NCBI RefSeq assembly: GCF_003425685.1
Contig: NZ_QJKM01000014.1
Location: 151,254 to 215,253 of the forward strand
Length of the DNA: 64,000 bases
DNA from: Rhizobium terrae
GTDB lineage: Bacteria; Pseudomonadota; Alphaproteobacteria; Rhizobiales; Rhizobiaceae
Reading direction: 5' to 3'
Of this stretch, positions 55,704-64,000 are shown one piece after another. The translations under genes were made by a program, and so were the position numbers. The notes beneath the pieces were generated by a model that saw nothing but the letters and a program-made list of their open reading frames with translations, was not told the DNA's origin and did not search any database. Position 1 is the first letter of the stretch. The number at the start of each line of letters is the position of its first letter.

Positions 55704-56510
55704 TTATATTGCCCTGCGCAGGCCGACCAATCTTTCGACCGCGACCACGACGCCGATGGAGATCAGGATCAGAATGACGGAAAGCGCGGCGATCTGCGGA
55801 TCGGTGGAGTATTCGAGGTAATGATAGATTTCGGTCGGCAGCGTGGACGCCTTGACCGAGACGATGAAGAGCGAAATCGTCGCCTCGTCGAAGGAGATCA
55901 GGAAGGCGATCACCGCGCCGGCGATCAGGCCGGGACGCACCAGCGGCAGGGTGATGCGCCAGAAGACCATGGCCGGAGACGCCCCGTGTACCAGCGCCGC
56001 CTCTTCCACACGCGTGTCGACGGCCATCAGGCTCATGGTGATCGTCCGTACCGTGTAAGGGATTGTGATGCCGAGATGGGCAAGCACGATGCCAGGATAG
56101 CTGTCGAGCAGGCCGATCGGTGCGATCACCAGCATGATGCCCACCGCCAGCACGATATGCGGCACGAGGAAAGGCGCGAGGATGAGGAAATTCACCGCCG
56201 CCTTGCCGCGGAACTTGTAGCGCACCAGCGACAGCGACAGGAGCATGCCGGCCGAAACCGACACGACGCCGACGATCACGCCGATCGCCAGGCTCCGCCA
56301 GAAGGCCGAGATAAACTTCACATTCTCGAACACTTTCACATAGGAGCCGAACGACAGACTTTCCGGCGGAAAGGCCAGATACTGGCGCGTGTCGAAGGAG
56401 ATGATGAAGACGATGACGATCGGCGCCAGCAGGAAAAGATAGAGCAGCGTGATCAGCGTGTTCCAGGCGACGCGGCCGATGAGTGAATTGTTCTGCATGG
56501 CCGGCCTCAC
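55704..56510 (-). CDS. ABC transporter permease (PotC-like)
   Basis: The 268-residue inner-membrane protein has six membrane segments and the EAA loop (DTRVEEAALVHGASPAMVFWRITLPLVRPG) typical of polyamine/thiamine-type permeases. It overlaps the PotB-like gene by four bases. With PotB it forms the channel for the compound bound by the PotD-like protein. Confidence 0.9.
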   Translation of the reverse strand: MRPAMQNNSLIGRVAWNTLITLLYLFLLAPIVIVFIISFDTRQYLAFPPESLSFGSYVKVFENVKFISAFWRSLAIGVIVGVVSVSAGMLLSLSLVRYKFRGKAAVNFLILAPFLVPHIVLAVGIMLVIAPIGLLDSYPGIVLAHLGITIPYTVRTITMSLMAVDTRVEEAALVHGASPAMVFWRITLPLVRPGLIAGAVIAFLISFDEATISLFIVSVKASTLPTEIYHYLEYSTDPQIAALSVILILISIGVVVAVERLVGLRRAI

Positions 56511-57388
56511 ACTTCGAGCGCGCGCAGCGCACGCTGGTAGAGAAGAATGATGCTGCTGAACAGCACGAGCAGCATGACCGAGAGCGCCGCCGCCAGCGGC
56601 CAGTTGAGCGTCACCGTCGCCTCGTTGAAGACTTCCGTGCCGAGAACGAAGACGCGCCCTCCCCCCATCAGCCGAGGCGTCACGAAAGCGGAAATCGCCA
56701 GCACGAAGACGAGGAGCGCTGCCGTCAGCACGCCGGGCAGGCTGAGCGGCAGGACGATGCGCGTGAACACCTTGAGCCGGCTTGCCCCGAGCATCGCGGC
56801 CGCCTCCTCCAGTTGAACATTCAGTCGGCCGAAGCCGCTGAGCATGGCGAGGATCGCATAGGGCATCAGGATTTCGATCAGCGCGACGGTGGCGCCGAAG
56901 CTGTTGTTGGTGAGGCGGATGACGCCATCAGTGAGCGACAGCGACTGCAGCGTGCTGTTGATGACGCCCCGGTCTCCGAGGATCACCATCCAGCCATAGG
57001 TCCTGACGACAGACGACGTCAACAGGGGTGCCACCGCAAGCGCCGTCAGCACGCCCCGAAAGCGGCTTTGCGTCCGGACAAGGAAAAGCGCGATAGGATA
57101 GGATAGGATCACGGCGAAGATCGCGACATTGAAGCCGACAACCAGAGTATTCCAGGCCACCCGCCAGTAGAACGGATCGAACAGCACGGTGGTGTAAGCT
57201 TCCAATGTCCAGTCGCCGCCGCTCAATGCTCCCACGGCCGAAGAGGCGAATGAGGCGCGCAACAACCAGAGGAGCGGTAGCAGGAAGGTGATGATCAGCG
57301 CGACGAGGCCGGGCAGAAGCAGTATCAGGAGGATGCCTCGCGAGGCGGCCGGCGCGCCGCTCGCAGGCGCTGTCACGGCGGCGCTCAT
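56507..57388 (-). CDS. ABC transporter permease (PotB-like)
   Basis: The 293-residue protein has an N-terminal helix (LLLPGLVALIITFLLPLLWL) and the EAA loop (NVQLEEAAAMLGASRLKVFTRIVLPLSLPG). It overlaps both neighbours by four bases (57385-57388 and 56507-56510). The family moves small charged or zwitterionic molecules; polyamine specificity is not implied. Confidence 0.9.
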   Translation of the reverse strand: MSAAVTAPASGAPAASRGILLILLLPGLVALIITFLLPLLWLLRASFASSAVGALSGGDWTLEAYTTVLFDPFYWRVAWNTLVVGFNVAIFAVILSYPIALFLVRTQSRFRGVLTALAVAPLLTSSVVRTYGWMVILGDRGVINSTLQSLSLTDGVIRLTNNSFGATVALIEILMPYAILAMLSGFGRLNVQLEEAAAMLGASRLKVFTRIVLPLSLPGVLTAALLVFVLAISAFVTPRLMGGGRVFVLGTEVFNEATVTLNWPLAAALSVMLLVLFSSIILLYQRALRALEV

Positions 57389-58452
57389 GCAGCCTCCCGA
57401 CCGATCAGGGTCACGTCATCGGGCGCAACAGTCAGTGTGACATTGTCGCCCTTCTTTGGCAGGACACCCGCATGGGTCGGCAGATCGGCCTGCAGCACGC
57501 GGCTGCCGCAGCGTACGCTCAGCGTCAGGATCTGGCCGCGATAGACGATATGCTCGACCACACCGCTGAAGCTGTTCGGCTGGCCTGGTTCTCCCGCAAG
57601 AAGCAATCGGTGGGGCCGCACCATCAATTTGATCGATGATCCGATCGCGGCTTCACCGGCAAAATGAAGCAGAGGCAGACCGTCAACCTCCGCAAGGCCC
57701 GGTCCGGCGACTCTGCCCTCGAAGAATGTTCCAGCACCGATGAAGGACGCGACGAAATGAGTCTGCGGCCGATCGAAGATGTCAAGCGGGGTTCCGATCT
57801 GTTCGAGTTTTCCTGCCGACATGACCGCTAGGCGGTCGGCCATCGAAAGCGCCTCGTCCTGGTCGTGGGTGACGAAGATGGCGGTAACGCCGGTGCGTGC
57901 CTGGATGTCGCGGATTTCATCGCGCATCTCGTCTCGCAGTTTCGCATCGAGGTTCGACAGCGGCTCGTCGAGCAACAGGAGTTCCGGCTCGATCACCAGC
58001 GACCGGGCGATCGCCGCGCGCTGCTGCTGGCCACCGGAAAGCTGGCTGACCTTGCGCTCGCCAAAACCGGCAAGCTTGACAAGGTCGAGCGCCTTCCTGA
58101 CGCGCTCCTCGCGCTCGGCCCTGCCGACCTTGCGCATTTCGAGGCCGAAGGAGATGTTCTCCGCGACCGTCATGTGGGGAAACAGGGCATAGGCCTGGAA
58201 GACCATGCCCATGTTCCGCTTATAGACGGGAATGGCGGAAACGTCCCTGCCATCGAGCCTGATCGCGCCCGAGGAGGGAGCGATCAGGCCGGCGATCATG
58301 CGCAGGATCGTCGTCTTGCCGCAGCCGGAAGGCCCGAGCAGGGCCAGCATCTCGCCGCGCGGCAGCGAGAAGCTGACGTGATCCACGGAAGGCTTTTGGG
58401 CGCCTGGATAGGTCTTCACGAGATTGTCGATGATGACGTGATGATCAGCCAT
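57385..58452 (-). CDS. ABC transporter ATP-binding protein (PotA-like)
   Basis: From ATG 58452 (AGGA upstream; a TTG at 58470 is less likely) the protein has 355 residues with Walker A GPSGCGKTT, signature LSGGQQQRAAIA, Walker B LLLLDEPLSNLD, H-loop VTHDQDEA and a C-terminal TOBE domain (GRVAGPGLAEVDGLP onward) as in PotA/UgpC. It powers the PotBC-type permease pair. Confidence 0.92.
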   Translation of the reverse strand: MADHHVIIDNLVKTYPGAQKPSVDHVSFSLPRGEMLALLGPSGCGKTTILRMIAGLIAPSSGAIRLDGRDVSAIPVYKRNMGMVFQAYALFPHMTVAENISFGLEMRKVGRAEREERVRKALDLVKLAGFGERKVSQLSGGQQQRAAIARSLVIEPELLLLDEPLSNLDAKLRDEMRDEIRDIQARTGVTAIFVTHDQDEALSMADRLAVMSAGKLEQIGTPLDIFDRPQTHFVASFIGAGTFFEGRVAGPGLAEVDGLPLLHFAGEAAIGSSIKLMVRPHRLLLAGEPGQPNSFSGVVEHIVYRGQILTLSVRCGSRVLQADLPTHAGVLPKKGDNVTLTVAPDDVTLIGREAA

Positions 58453-58476
58453 AACGGCCAGTTTCCTCAAGAGAGA

Positions 58477-59559
58477 TCAGTTGAGCGCGATGACTTCGCG
58501 GTTGATGCGCTGGATCCAGGCGGAATATTTGTCCGCAACGAAGTTCCAGTCGAGCGACATCTGGGCGGCCTGGGCCTCCTTGGAGCCGTAGATGCGCGCG
58601 GCAACCGCGTCCGTCAGGGTCACCTTGGTATTGACCGGTCCGTAGAAGCTCTTCTCGGCGAACGTCGCCTGTGCCTCGGTGCCCAGCGCATAGTTGATGA
58701 AGAGCTGTGCCGCCTCGGCATTCTTGGAGTTTTCGACGAGACCGATCGTATTGGTCTGGCCGATCGAGCCTTCCTTCGGCGCGGCCACCGCGATCTTGCC
58801 GCCCTGCGTGTCATGCAGGTATTGCGCTCGGCCGTTCCAGCAGATGGAGAGGTCCACCTCGCCGCTCTGGACGACGGCGTAGCAATCCGGCGCCGGCTCC
58901 CAGGTCGAGACATTCGGGGCGATTTCCTTGAGCATGTCGATCGCCGGATCGACGCTGTCCTTGTAGTCGGCGCCCTTCAGCTTGTCGAGGATCGGCAGCA
59001 GGATGACGCCGCGCGTATCGCCGAGCTTCGCGGCTATCTTGCCCTTGTATTTCGGGTCGGTCAGATCGTTCCAGCTCGTCGGCGGCTGCTTCACGCTGTC
59101 GGTATTGTAGAGGATCGCCAGATTGTCCTGCGAGAAGGCGACCGCCTTGTCGCCGTCGAGGCGGGCCCAGTCCGGCATCTCGGCAAGGCTCGTGACCTTG
59201 GCCGGATCGAGCTTGGTGAAAATACCGCTCTTGTTCGCCTTTATGGCGACCGAGACGTCGATCAGGGCCACGTCGATCTTCGGGTCGGCCTGCTGAAGGG
59301 TCAAAAGGGCGAGCGTCTCTGCGGAATTCTTGCTCTGCTGGTAGGTCACCTCGATGCCTGGATATTTCTCCTTGAAGGCAGCGATGACGAACTTCTGATA
59401 GTTGTCGGCGAAAACGCCGGAAAAACCGACGATGTTCACCGTTCCCTTGATTGAGGCGTCCTGGGCCTCGGCCGCGCCGGCAAATGCGGCAAGGCCGGCG
59501 GCAATAATGCCGGCGTGGAGGAACATCCGCGAAATTCCGTTTTGCATGCGTATCGTCAT
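58477..59559 (-). CDS. Extracellular solute-binding protein (PotD/SBP_bac_8-like)
   Basis: From ATG 59559 (GGAGAGACGGAC upstream) the 360-residue protein has a signal peptide ending AGAAEA and a periplasmic-binding fold like PotD, starting GTVNIVGFSGVFADNYQKFV. Residues CWNGRAQY and VEWSTWEPAPD-like segments line the cleft (the latter reads NVSTWEPAPDCYAVVQSG). It delivers a small solute to the PotABC-type transporter encoded next. The ligand cannot be named. A 131-base gap to the dipeptidase gene upstream holds nothing I recognise. Confidence 0.88.
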   Translation of the reverse strand: MTIRMQNGISRMFLHAGIIAAGLAAFAGAAEAQDASIKGTVNIVGFSGVFADNYQKFVIAAFKEKYPGIEVTYQQSKNSAETLALLTLQQADPKIDVALIDVSVAIKANKSGIFTKLDPAKVTSLAEMPDWARLDGDKAVAFSQDNLAILYNTDSVKQPPTSWNDLTDPKYKGKIAAKLGDTRGVILLPILDKLKGADYKDSVDPAIDMLKEIAPNVSTWEPAPDCYAVVQSGEVDLSICWNGRAQYLHDTQGGKIAVAAPKEGSIGQTNTIGLVENSKNAEAAQLFINYALGTEAQATFAEKSFYGPVNTKVTLTDAVAARIYGSKEAQAAQMSLDWNFVADKYSAWIQRINREVIALN

Positions 59560-59690
59560 GTCCGTCTCTCCAGTTTTAGGCATGGCGTGTGTTCTTATAT
59601 CCCCATGCAGTTCCCTGATCCCGCAAACGCGGTCTCCCGCTCGATAAGCCGAGGCAATTTCCTCCTACCGACAGTCCATGCCGGAGAAGA

Positions 59691-60692
59691 TCAGGCCATC
59701 GGCGTCCAGGCCGCGTCGAGCACGCGCAGCCAGTTCCCGCCGAGAAGCTTGAGCACCAGTTCCTCGCTCCAGCCGCGCGCCAGCATGCGGGCCGTCAGGT
59801 TCGGCATCTCGGTTATCCGCTCAATTCCCTTGGGCTTCGATATCTTCACCGAGCCGAATTCGGTCAGCGTGCGCGCAGTGCCCTTGTCCTTGTTGGCCCA
59901 GAGCAGCCAGGGACCGGGACGCGGCCGGTCGAGCGAAAAATCCGTGCCGATGCCGACATGGTCCTCACCGACGAGATCAATCACGTAAGACATGGCATCC
60001 AGGTAATCCTCCACCGTCGCGTCGTTGCCGGCCGCGAGGCCCGGCGCGAACAGGCTGATGCCGATCAGGCCACCCTTTTCGGCGCAGGCGACGAACAGTT
60101 CGTCCGGCTTGTTGCGTTTGACGTCCCGCAGTGCCCGCGGCAGGATATGCGAGATGCAGACAGGCCTCTTCGAATAGGCGATGACGTCGGCGCTGGTCTT
60201 GTCGCCCACATGGCTGAGGTCGCAGAGCACACCGACGCGGTTCATTTCCGCCAGCACTTCCCTGCCGAAGCCGGTGAGCCCGCTATCGACCTCCTCTAGG
60301 TAGCCCGCGCCGGAATAGTTCTGAGTATTGTAGGTAAGCTGCATGATGCCGACACCGAGATCCTTGAAGATCTCCACGTAGTCGAGCTTGTCTTCCAAAG
60401 GCGAGGTGTTCTGCCAGCCGATGATGATGCCGGTCTTGTTCTCAGCTTTCGCCGCATGGATATCGGCAACCGTGCGGACCGGCCGGATGATGTCGTCGTT
60501 CTCGCGCAGAAAGCGCCTCCACTCGGAAACGTAACCGATCCCTTCGCGGAAATTCTCCCAGAGAAGAGAGGAGACGTTGACGGCAGTCAGCCCCCCGGCG
60601 CGCATTTCCTCGAAGATCGACCGGCTCCACTGGCAGGTCTGAAGGCCATCCACGATGATCGCGTCGTCATGCAGTTTTCTTGCGTCGGTCAT
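59691..60692 (-). CDS. M19 (membrane/renal dipeptidase) family protein with altered zinc site
   Basis: From ATG 60692 (TGATG overlap with the isomerase) the protein has 333 residues. M19 dipeptidases cut dipeptides, including cysteinyl-glycine. Most of the site is present: the Glu region GWQNTSPLED, His in CDLSHVGDKTS, His in CISHILPRALRD and Asp in GIGTDFS. The N-terminal zinc motif HxD (usually DGHNDxP) reads VDGLQTCQWS here, so the first two ligands are missing. This may be a mono-zinc enzyme or one with another reaction. It is cytoplasmic by sequence, with no signal peptide or anchor. Confidence 0.85.
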   Translation of the reverse strand: MTDARKLHDDAIIVDGLQTCQWSRSIFEEMRAGGLTAVNVSSLLWENFREGIGYVSEWRRFLRENDDIIRPVRTVADIHAAKAENKTGIIIGWQNTSPLEDKLDYVEIFKDLGVGIMQLTYNTQNYSGAGYLEEVDSGLTGFGREVLAEMNRVGVLCDLSHVGDKTSADVIAYSKRPVCISHILPRALRDVKRNKPDELFVACAEKGGLIGISLFAPGLAAGNDATVEDYLDAMSYVIDLVGEDHVGIGTDFSLDRPRPGPWLLWANKDKGTARTLTEFGSVKISKPKGIERITEMPNLTARMLARGWSEELVLKLLGGNWLRVLDAAWTPMA

Positions 60693-61327
60693 CACGCCTT
60701 TTCCTCACGCATTTCAGTGGTGTTGCTGGCTTTCAGGGCGCGGTCGACGAACTCCAGGCGATCCTGCCCCCAGAAGAGTTCCTTGCCGAGGACGTAGGTC
60801 GGCGTCCCGAAGATGCCGAGCCGCTCTGCGTCCGCGAGATTGCCGTGCCACTCCGCGACGATGTCATCCGGCTGCGGATCGGCGACGAGCCCTCCGGCCG
60901 CCTCGCCGGCCGTTGCCCGCGCGATCTCGCGAAGCGTGGAGAGGTCGGCAATGTCACGGTCCTCGGCCCAAAGCGCCCGCTGCACGGCGAACGAGAAGGA
61001 AATCGCGTCAAGACCCGCCCTCTGGATCGCGATCGCCGCCTGCGCAGCGGGCTCGATCGTGCGGCAGGGGTAGAATTTCGGTTTCAGGTTAAGCGGCATG
61101 CCGAGATAGTCCCGCCAGCGGCGCAGTTCGATCTCGTGATAGAGCTGGCGCGCATCAGGACGCTTGCGCAGCGGGATGCCGCCATTCGCTTCTATGATGC
61201 GGATCGGCCTGAGCCGCACGCCCGCGTCATTCTCACCGGCAATCGCGACGGCTCTCTGGGCGCCGAAATAGGCCCATGGCGACGAGATTCCGTAGAAAAT
61301 CTGAAGCTCCGGACGTCGTTCATCCAT
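60692..61327 (-). CDS. 2-hydroxychromene-2-carboxylate isomerase-like (DsbA/GST-kappa fold) protein
   Basis: The 211-residue protein (ATG 61327, just inside the flavoprotein stop) has the thioredoxin/GST-kappa fold: YGISSPWAYFG with the active Ser, and the cis-Pro loop FGTPTYVLG near the end. Known members isomerise a chromene acid in naphthalene breakdown using glutathione as cofactor; relatives act as kappa-class glutathione transferases. No other aromatic-pathway gene is nearby, so a glutathione-linked role in this operon is more likely (inference). A TTG at 61333 is an alternative start. Confidence 0.82.
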   Translation of the reverse strand: MDERRPELQIFYGISSPWAYFGAQRAVAIAGENDAGVRLRPIRIIEANGGIPLRKRPDARQLYHEIELRRWRDYLGMPLNLKPKFYPCRTIEPAAQAAIAIQRAGLDAISFSFAVQRALWAEDRDIADLSTLREIARATAGEAAGGLVADPQPDDIVAEWHGNLADAERLGIFGTPTYVLGKELFWGQDRLEFVDRALKASNTTEMREEKA

Positions 61328-62801
61328 TGGCAATGCTCATATCCTCGTCAATATCGGCATCCGTCCATTCGTCGCCCAGAAGTTCCGGCGTATCGAATGC
61401 GAGAAAGCGGTCGAGATGGTAGGTCCGGCCCTCCACGAAGAGCGACCGCGCGAGTCCCGTCGCCAGGCGCGCCGCGCCATCGCTGATGGAAGGTATCCCG
61501 CTGGTGATCTTTCCGTGCGAGGGAACCGCCGGATAGGCGAAGCAGGCGACCCGCGAAACCGAGGCGGCAAGACCGGGATCGAGCCCGGGCTTCGGCAGAA
61601 ACTCGAACGAAGGACCGAGATAGGGTGTGGAACCGATACCCTCATGCTCCCAGCCGGCAGGCGGCGCATAGGCGTCCCGCCAGAGCAGGACCTTGTCGGC
61701 GAGCGCTGAAAACTCCGGCCGCTTGCCGAAATCGACCGAGAAGCCCGTCGCGAAAATCACCAGATCGGTCCGATAACGCCCCTTCGGCGTCACCACGTCC
61801 ACCGCATCACCGGCCTCGACGAGATCACTGATCGGGCTTGCGAGATGAAAGAAGGCGTTCGGATGACGCGAGACGCGTAGCACGCTGTGGCGTGGCGGCG
61901 GGATCTGAGCCCGCTCGCCGGCAACCATGTAGGTCCACTTGTCCGCATCCGGCAGACCGACGTATCCGTGCGTCATCCCCTGGCTGCCGACCCCGGTGAA
62001 TTTGTCGACACGCGGGATATCGACACGGCGCACGAAGATGTCGACGCGCGCAGCGTCCGCCTCCAAGGCGGCTGCGGCATTGTCCATCGCCGATGCGCCG
62101 GCGCCGACAACCGAAACACGCTTGCCTTTTAAGGAAGCCATATCGATGAGATCGGCGCCGTGCTTCACGAAGCGCGACGGTATACGCGCTGCGACATCCG
62201 GAAGCGTCGGAGCGCCAAGCCCGTCGAGACCTGTCGCCAGAACAACGCGCCGGGCAAGCACCTGCTCTGTCGTCCCGGCCCTGTCTAAGTCGAGAGCGAT
62301 GAGGCCATCGTCGCGAAAGCGGAGCGCGGACAGGGCGGTTTCATTGACCACATCAAGCCCGAGCACTCGTCGATACCAGACAAGATAATCCATCCACATG
62401 GGACGCGGGATGAGGCCCATGTCGAGATAGGCCTGCGCGCCGTATTGCGCCTCGAACCAGGCGCGGAAAGTCAGGGAAGGGATGCCGAGCGCGGGCCCAA
62501 CGGCGTCCTTGCGGGTGCGCAGCGTCTCCATCCGCGCATAGGTGATCCAGGGGCCCTCCCGCCCTTCTGGAGCGCGATCGAAGGCGTGGACATTGCCGAT
62601 GCCGACCTTCTTCAAGGCGGCCAACGTCACCAGCCCGCAGAGACCGGCCCCGATTACAGCCACGTCCAGAACCTCGGTGCCATCGACTTCGGTCCGAGGA
62701 AGCCAGGCCTTCGGCGGCTGGTTGAGCCAGAGCAAGTCAAGCGCAAGGCGTTTTTCCAGAGCCTCAAGAGAAGCCGGGCGGGATAGATCGTTTGTTCCCA
62801 C
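61320..62801 (-). CDS. FAD/NAD(P)-dependent flavin monooxygenase-like oxidoreductase (copy B)
   Basis: The 493-residue protein starts at GTG 62801 and is collinear with copy A over the full length: FAD motif GAGLCGLVTLAAL, second motif GAGASAMDNAAAAL, LVIFATGF, and a near-shared end TPELLGDEWTD. It is the first gene of the second operon and overlaps the isomerase start. Having one copy at the head of each operon suggests that each imported compound first meets the same kind of oxygenation, or that the operons arose by duplication. The 180 bases upstream are AT-rich and presumably hold the promoter. Confidence 0.85.
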   Translation of the reverse strand: MGTNDLSRPASLEALEKRLALDLLWLNQPPKAWLPRTEVDGTEVLDVAVIGAGLCGLVTLAALKKVGIGNVHAFDRAPEGREGPWITYARMETLRTRKDAVGPALGIPSLTFRAWFEAQYGAQAYLDMGLIPRPMWMDYLVWYRRVLGLDVVNETALSALRFRDDGLIALDLDRAGTTEQVLARRVVLATGLDGLGAPTLPDVAARIPSRFVKHGADLIDMASLKGKRVSVVGAGASAMDNAAAALEADAARVDIFVRRVDIPRVDKFTGVGSQGMTHGYVGLPDADKWTYMVAGERAQIPPPRHSVLRVSRHPNAFFHLASPISDLVEAGDAVDVVTPKGRYRTDLVIFATGFSVDFGKRPEFSALADKVLLWRDAYAPPAGWEHEGIGSTPYLGPSFEFLPKPGLDPGLAASVSRVACFAYPAVPSHGKITSGIPSISDGAARLATGLARSLFVEGRTYHLDRFLAFDTPELLGDEWTDADIDEDMSIANG

Positions 62802-62982
62802 TTGATCGTCGCATTATTTTAAAATGACATTATAATAAGACTACGATGCAAATATCGAAATGTAAATGGACAGCATTTAAAATAGGGCAGGGTGTTGATT
62901 TCTACCGAGAATTGGCTCTGATGCACATTTGCTGAAGTGTGACCTGAGACCCAAATCCTCCTCCAAATTTTGGTAGAGTCCG

Positions 62983-63301
62983 TCAGCCGGTCGAATATTC
63001 CTTCGGCACGAGGCCTAGCCACGCCGCCAGATCTCGAGCCTTCCGGGACTGTCGGCCGTTTCCAACGGTTGCGAGGAGCGCAGTCGCGCCCAGAGCTCCG
63101 ATGCCTGGAATTGTCATGAGCCGCCGTGCAACATCCTTCCGACCGGCGATAGCTTCGATCTCCCGTGTCACGTCGGCGATGCGTTGCTCCAACTGGCTCA
63201 GATCATTGAACAGATCGGTGAGAAGCTTTCGCATCGCCCCCGACAAGTCGTTCGACAAATCCCCGAGCGTTTGCGGGAGGTCGAGCTTGAACAGGCCTGC
63301 T
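62983..63301 (-). pseudogene. IS110-type transposase, C-terminal fragment
   Basis: The minus frame reads GLFKLDLPQTLGDLSND and then the Transposase_20 core (LMTIPGIGALGATALLATVG, RDLAAWLGLVPKEYSTG). It stops at EYSTG where family members go on for 40 or more residues, and its upstream end joins unrelated sequence near 63301, so both ends are lost. Confidence 0.8.
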
Positions 63302-63622
63302 CCCTGCCGGAGCCATTCGAGCCCCAGATTCGAGCGTGGCTTGAGGCGGATCCGGCGGTCTCGGCAGCCTCGGTCCTGGAGCGTCTGATGAGCGCTGATC
63401 CGTCACGCTTCACGAAGAGAAGCCTGCGGACGGTGCAAATGGCAGTCAAGGCTTGGCGCATCGAAACAGCCGGGCTGATTATTCTCGATGGAGACTGGAT
63501 CAAGGGCGCCCCGTTATCTTCCCCTGCGGCAGGAGAAGATAACGGCCATCTCAGCGAACAAAACTTTGGTAACATTCCTGGGTGAGGCAATAGGGGGGGT
63601 CAATTTCTCACTTCGCCCGACA
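63302..63622 (+). pseudogene. Unrelated transposase C-terminal remnant with right-end inverted repeat
   Basis: The plus frame reads EPQIRAWLEADPAVSAASV and RFTKRSLRTVQMAVKAWR, the pattern of integrase-core transposase C-termini, and ends at TGA 63583-63585. About 10 bases further lies an inverted repeat end (63595-63622) that mirrors the one at 63875-63902. It has been inserted into, or left beside, IS110 sequence. Confidence 0.55.
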
Positions 63623-63874
63623 CCAGGTCTGCGTCTTGGCTTTAGAAATGACTTCGTGGGTCTTCGATAGTTCCTGCAGATCGTTAATGCCAGCTTCAAG
63701 CGGATCTACGTAGACCTGGGTTGCTCCGATCCGCAGCATATGCAGAATAACCTGTGCATCCTTCGGATCGTTCTTGTCCCAGCCGTTATGAAGCGCCTCC
63801 CGCGTTCTGGCCAATGCGACAGAAGAGATCAGTCGCAACTGGAATCCCGCCACAAGCAGCTTATGCGCCAGGGT
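63623..63874 (-). pseudogene. IS110-type transposase, N-terminal (DEDD) fragment
   Basis: The minus frame reads PTTLAHKLLVAGFQLRLISS, DKNDPKDAQVILHMLRIG and NDLQELSKTHEVISKAK, typical of the DEDD nuclease half of IS110 transposases, and is cut at both ends by inverted repeats of another element. It may or may not come from the same IS110 copy as the C-terminal piece. Confidence 0.75.
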
Positions 63875-64000
63875 TGTCGGGCGACATGCACAATTGACCC
63901 CCGGACGGCATAAAGAAGTGACCCCTCTGTTTTGAGAGGAGCAATAGATGACGATTGAGATTTCGGTGAATCCTGCATTGTCGAGAGGGATGCAGGGTGA
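63875..64000 (+). mobile_element. Left end of an insertion sequence running out of the window
   Basis: The 28-base end (TGTCGGGCGA ... AATTGACCCCC) matches the inverted end at 63595-63622 at 23 of 28 positions. A second, shorter copy of the inner motif (AAGTGACCCC) follows at 63926, the multiple-repeat style of IS21-type ends. The family assignment is inference. Confidence 0.5.
63948..64000 (+). CDS. Start of a gene within the right-end IS (partial, unidentified)
   Basis: ATG 63948 follows GAGAGGAGCAAT and opens MTIEISVNPALSRGMQG before the window ends. It is presumably the transposase gene of the element, but 17 residues are too few to name it. Confidence 0.4.
   Translation, partial: MTIEISVNPALSRGMQG

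Overview
The window is about 62% GC, packed with short gene overlaps (ATGA, TGATG), and its protein families (Rhizobiaceae-type T1SS adhesin, Avi_7169/7170-like CMD proteins, CUT2 sugar importer, rhizobial IS5/IS110 relatives) point to an alphaproteobacterium of the Rhizobiales, most likely Rhizobium/Agrobacterium/Allorhizobium. No replication genes, rRNA or tRNA genes were seen, so chromosome versus megaplasmid cannot be decided; the catabolic content and IS debris fit an accessory replicon or island.

Region 1 (1-26.5 kb): after the tail of an M20 peptidase and a lipoprotein of the LpoA/periplasmic-binding type comes a complete cell-surface adhesion module. It holds a periplasmic LapG-like cysteine protease, a ribbon-helix-helix/PAS-like regulator, the HlyD adaptor, the T1SS ABC exporter, a TolC-type outer-membrane channel, and one 17.4-kb gene for a 5,806-residue RTX adhesin. 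The adhesin has an N-terminal module with a candidate LapG-type cleavage site (VAAG), about twelve T1SS-143-type repeats, RTX calcium repeats, a VCBS repeat, seven propeller-like repeats, cadherin-like repeats, a C-type lectin-like domain and a C-terminal RTX/secretion signal. No LapD-like c-di-GMP receptor lies in the window.

Region 2 (26.5-34.1 kb): a NarL-type response regulator and a GAF-histidine kinase face a divergent CUT2 sugar ABC operon that ends with an SMP-30/gluconolactonase-like enzyme. The shared intergenic region holds two palindromes exactly 21 bp apart and a third operator-like palindrome.

Region 3 (34.1-38.1 kb): patchy, lower-density DNA with a CGNR zinc-finger regulator divergent from an Asp-nucleophile alpha/beta hydrolase, a possible integrase remnant, a complete-looking IS5-family element, and a decayed VapBC-type toxin-antitoxin pair with frameshifts in both genes.

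Region 4 (38.1-62.8 kb): about 25 kb transcribed entirely on the minus strand, forming two linked import/catabolic operons. The first has a peptide/opine-type ABC importer, flavin monooxygenase-like protein, creatinase-like M24 protein, BisC-like molybdoenzyme, two AhpD/CMD proteins, RidA, a PLP cysteine synthase/desulfhydrase-like enzyme and an iminopeptidase-like hydrolase. The second has a PotABCD-type importer, carboxylesterase, variant M19 dipeptidase, DsbA/GST-kappa-like isomerase and a second copy of the flavoprotein. Each operon has its own LysR regulator, and both the regulators and the flavoproteins are paralogous pairs. Together they look like a pathway for importing, S- or N-oxidising/reducing and cleaving a small peptide-like, probably sulfur-containing compound; this is inference.

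Region 5 (62.9-64 kb): a mosaic of broken IS110 pieces and an unrelated transposase tail, then the left end of another IS that runs out of the window.
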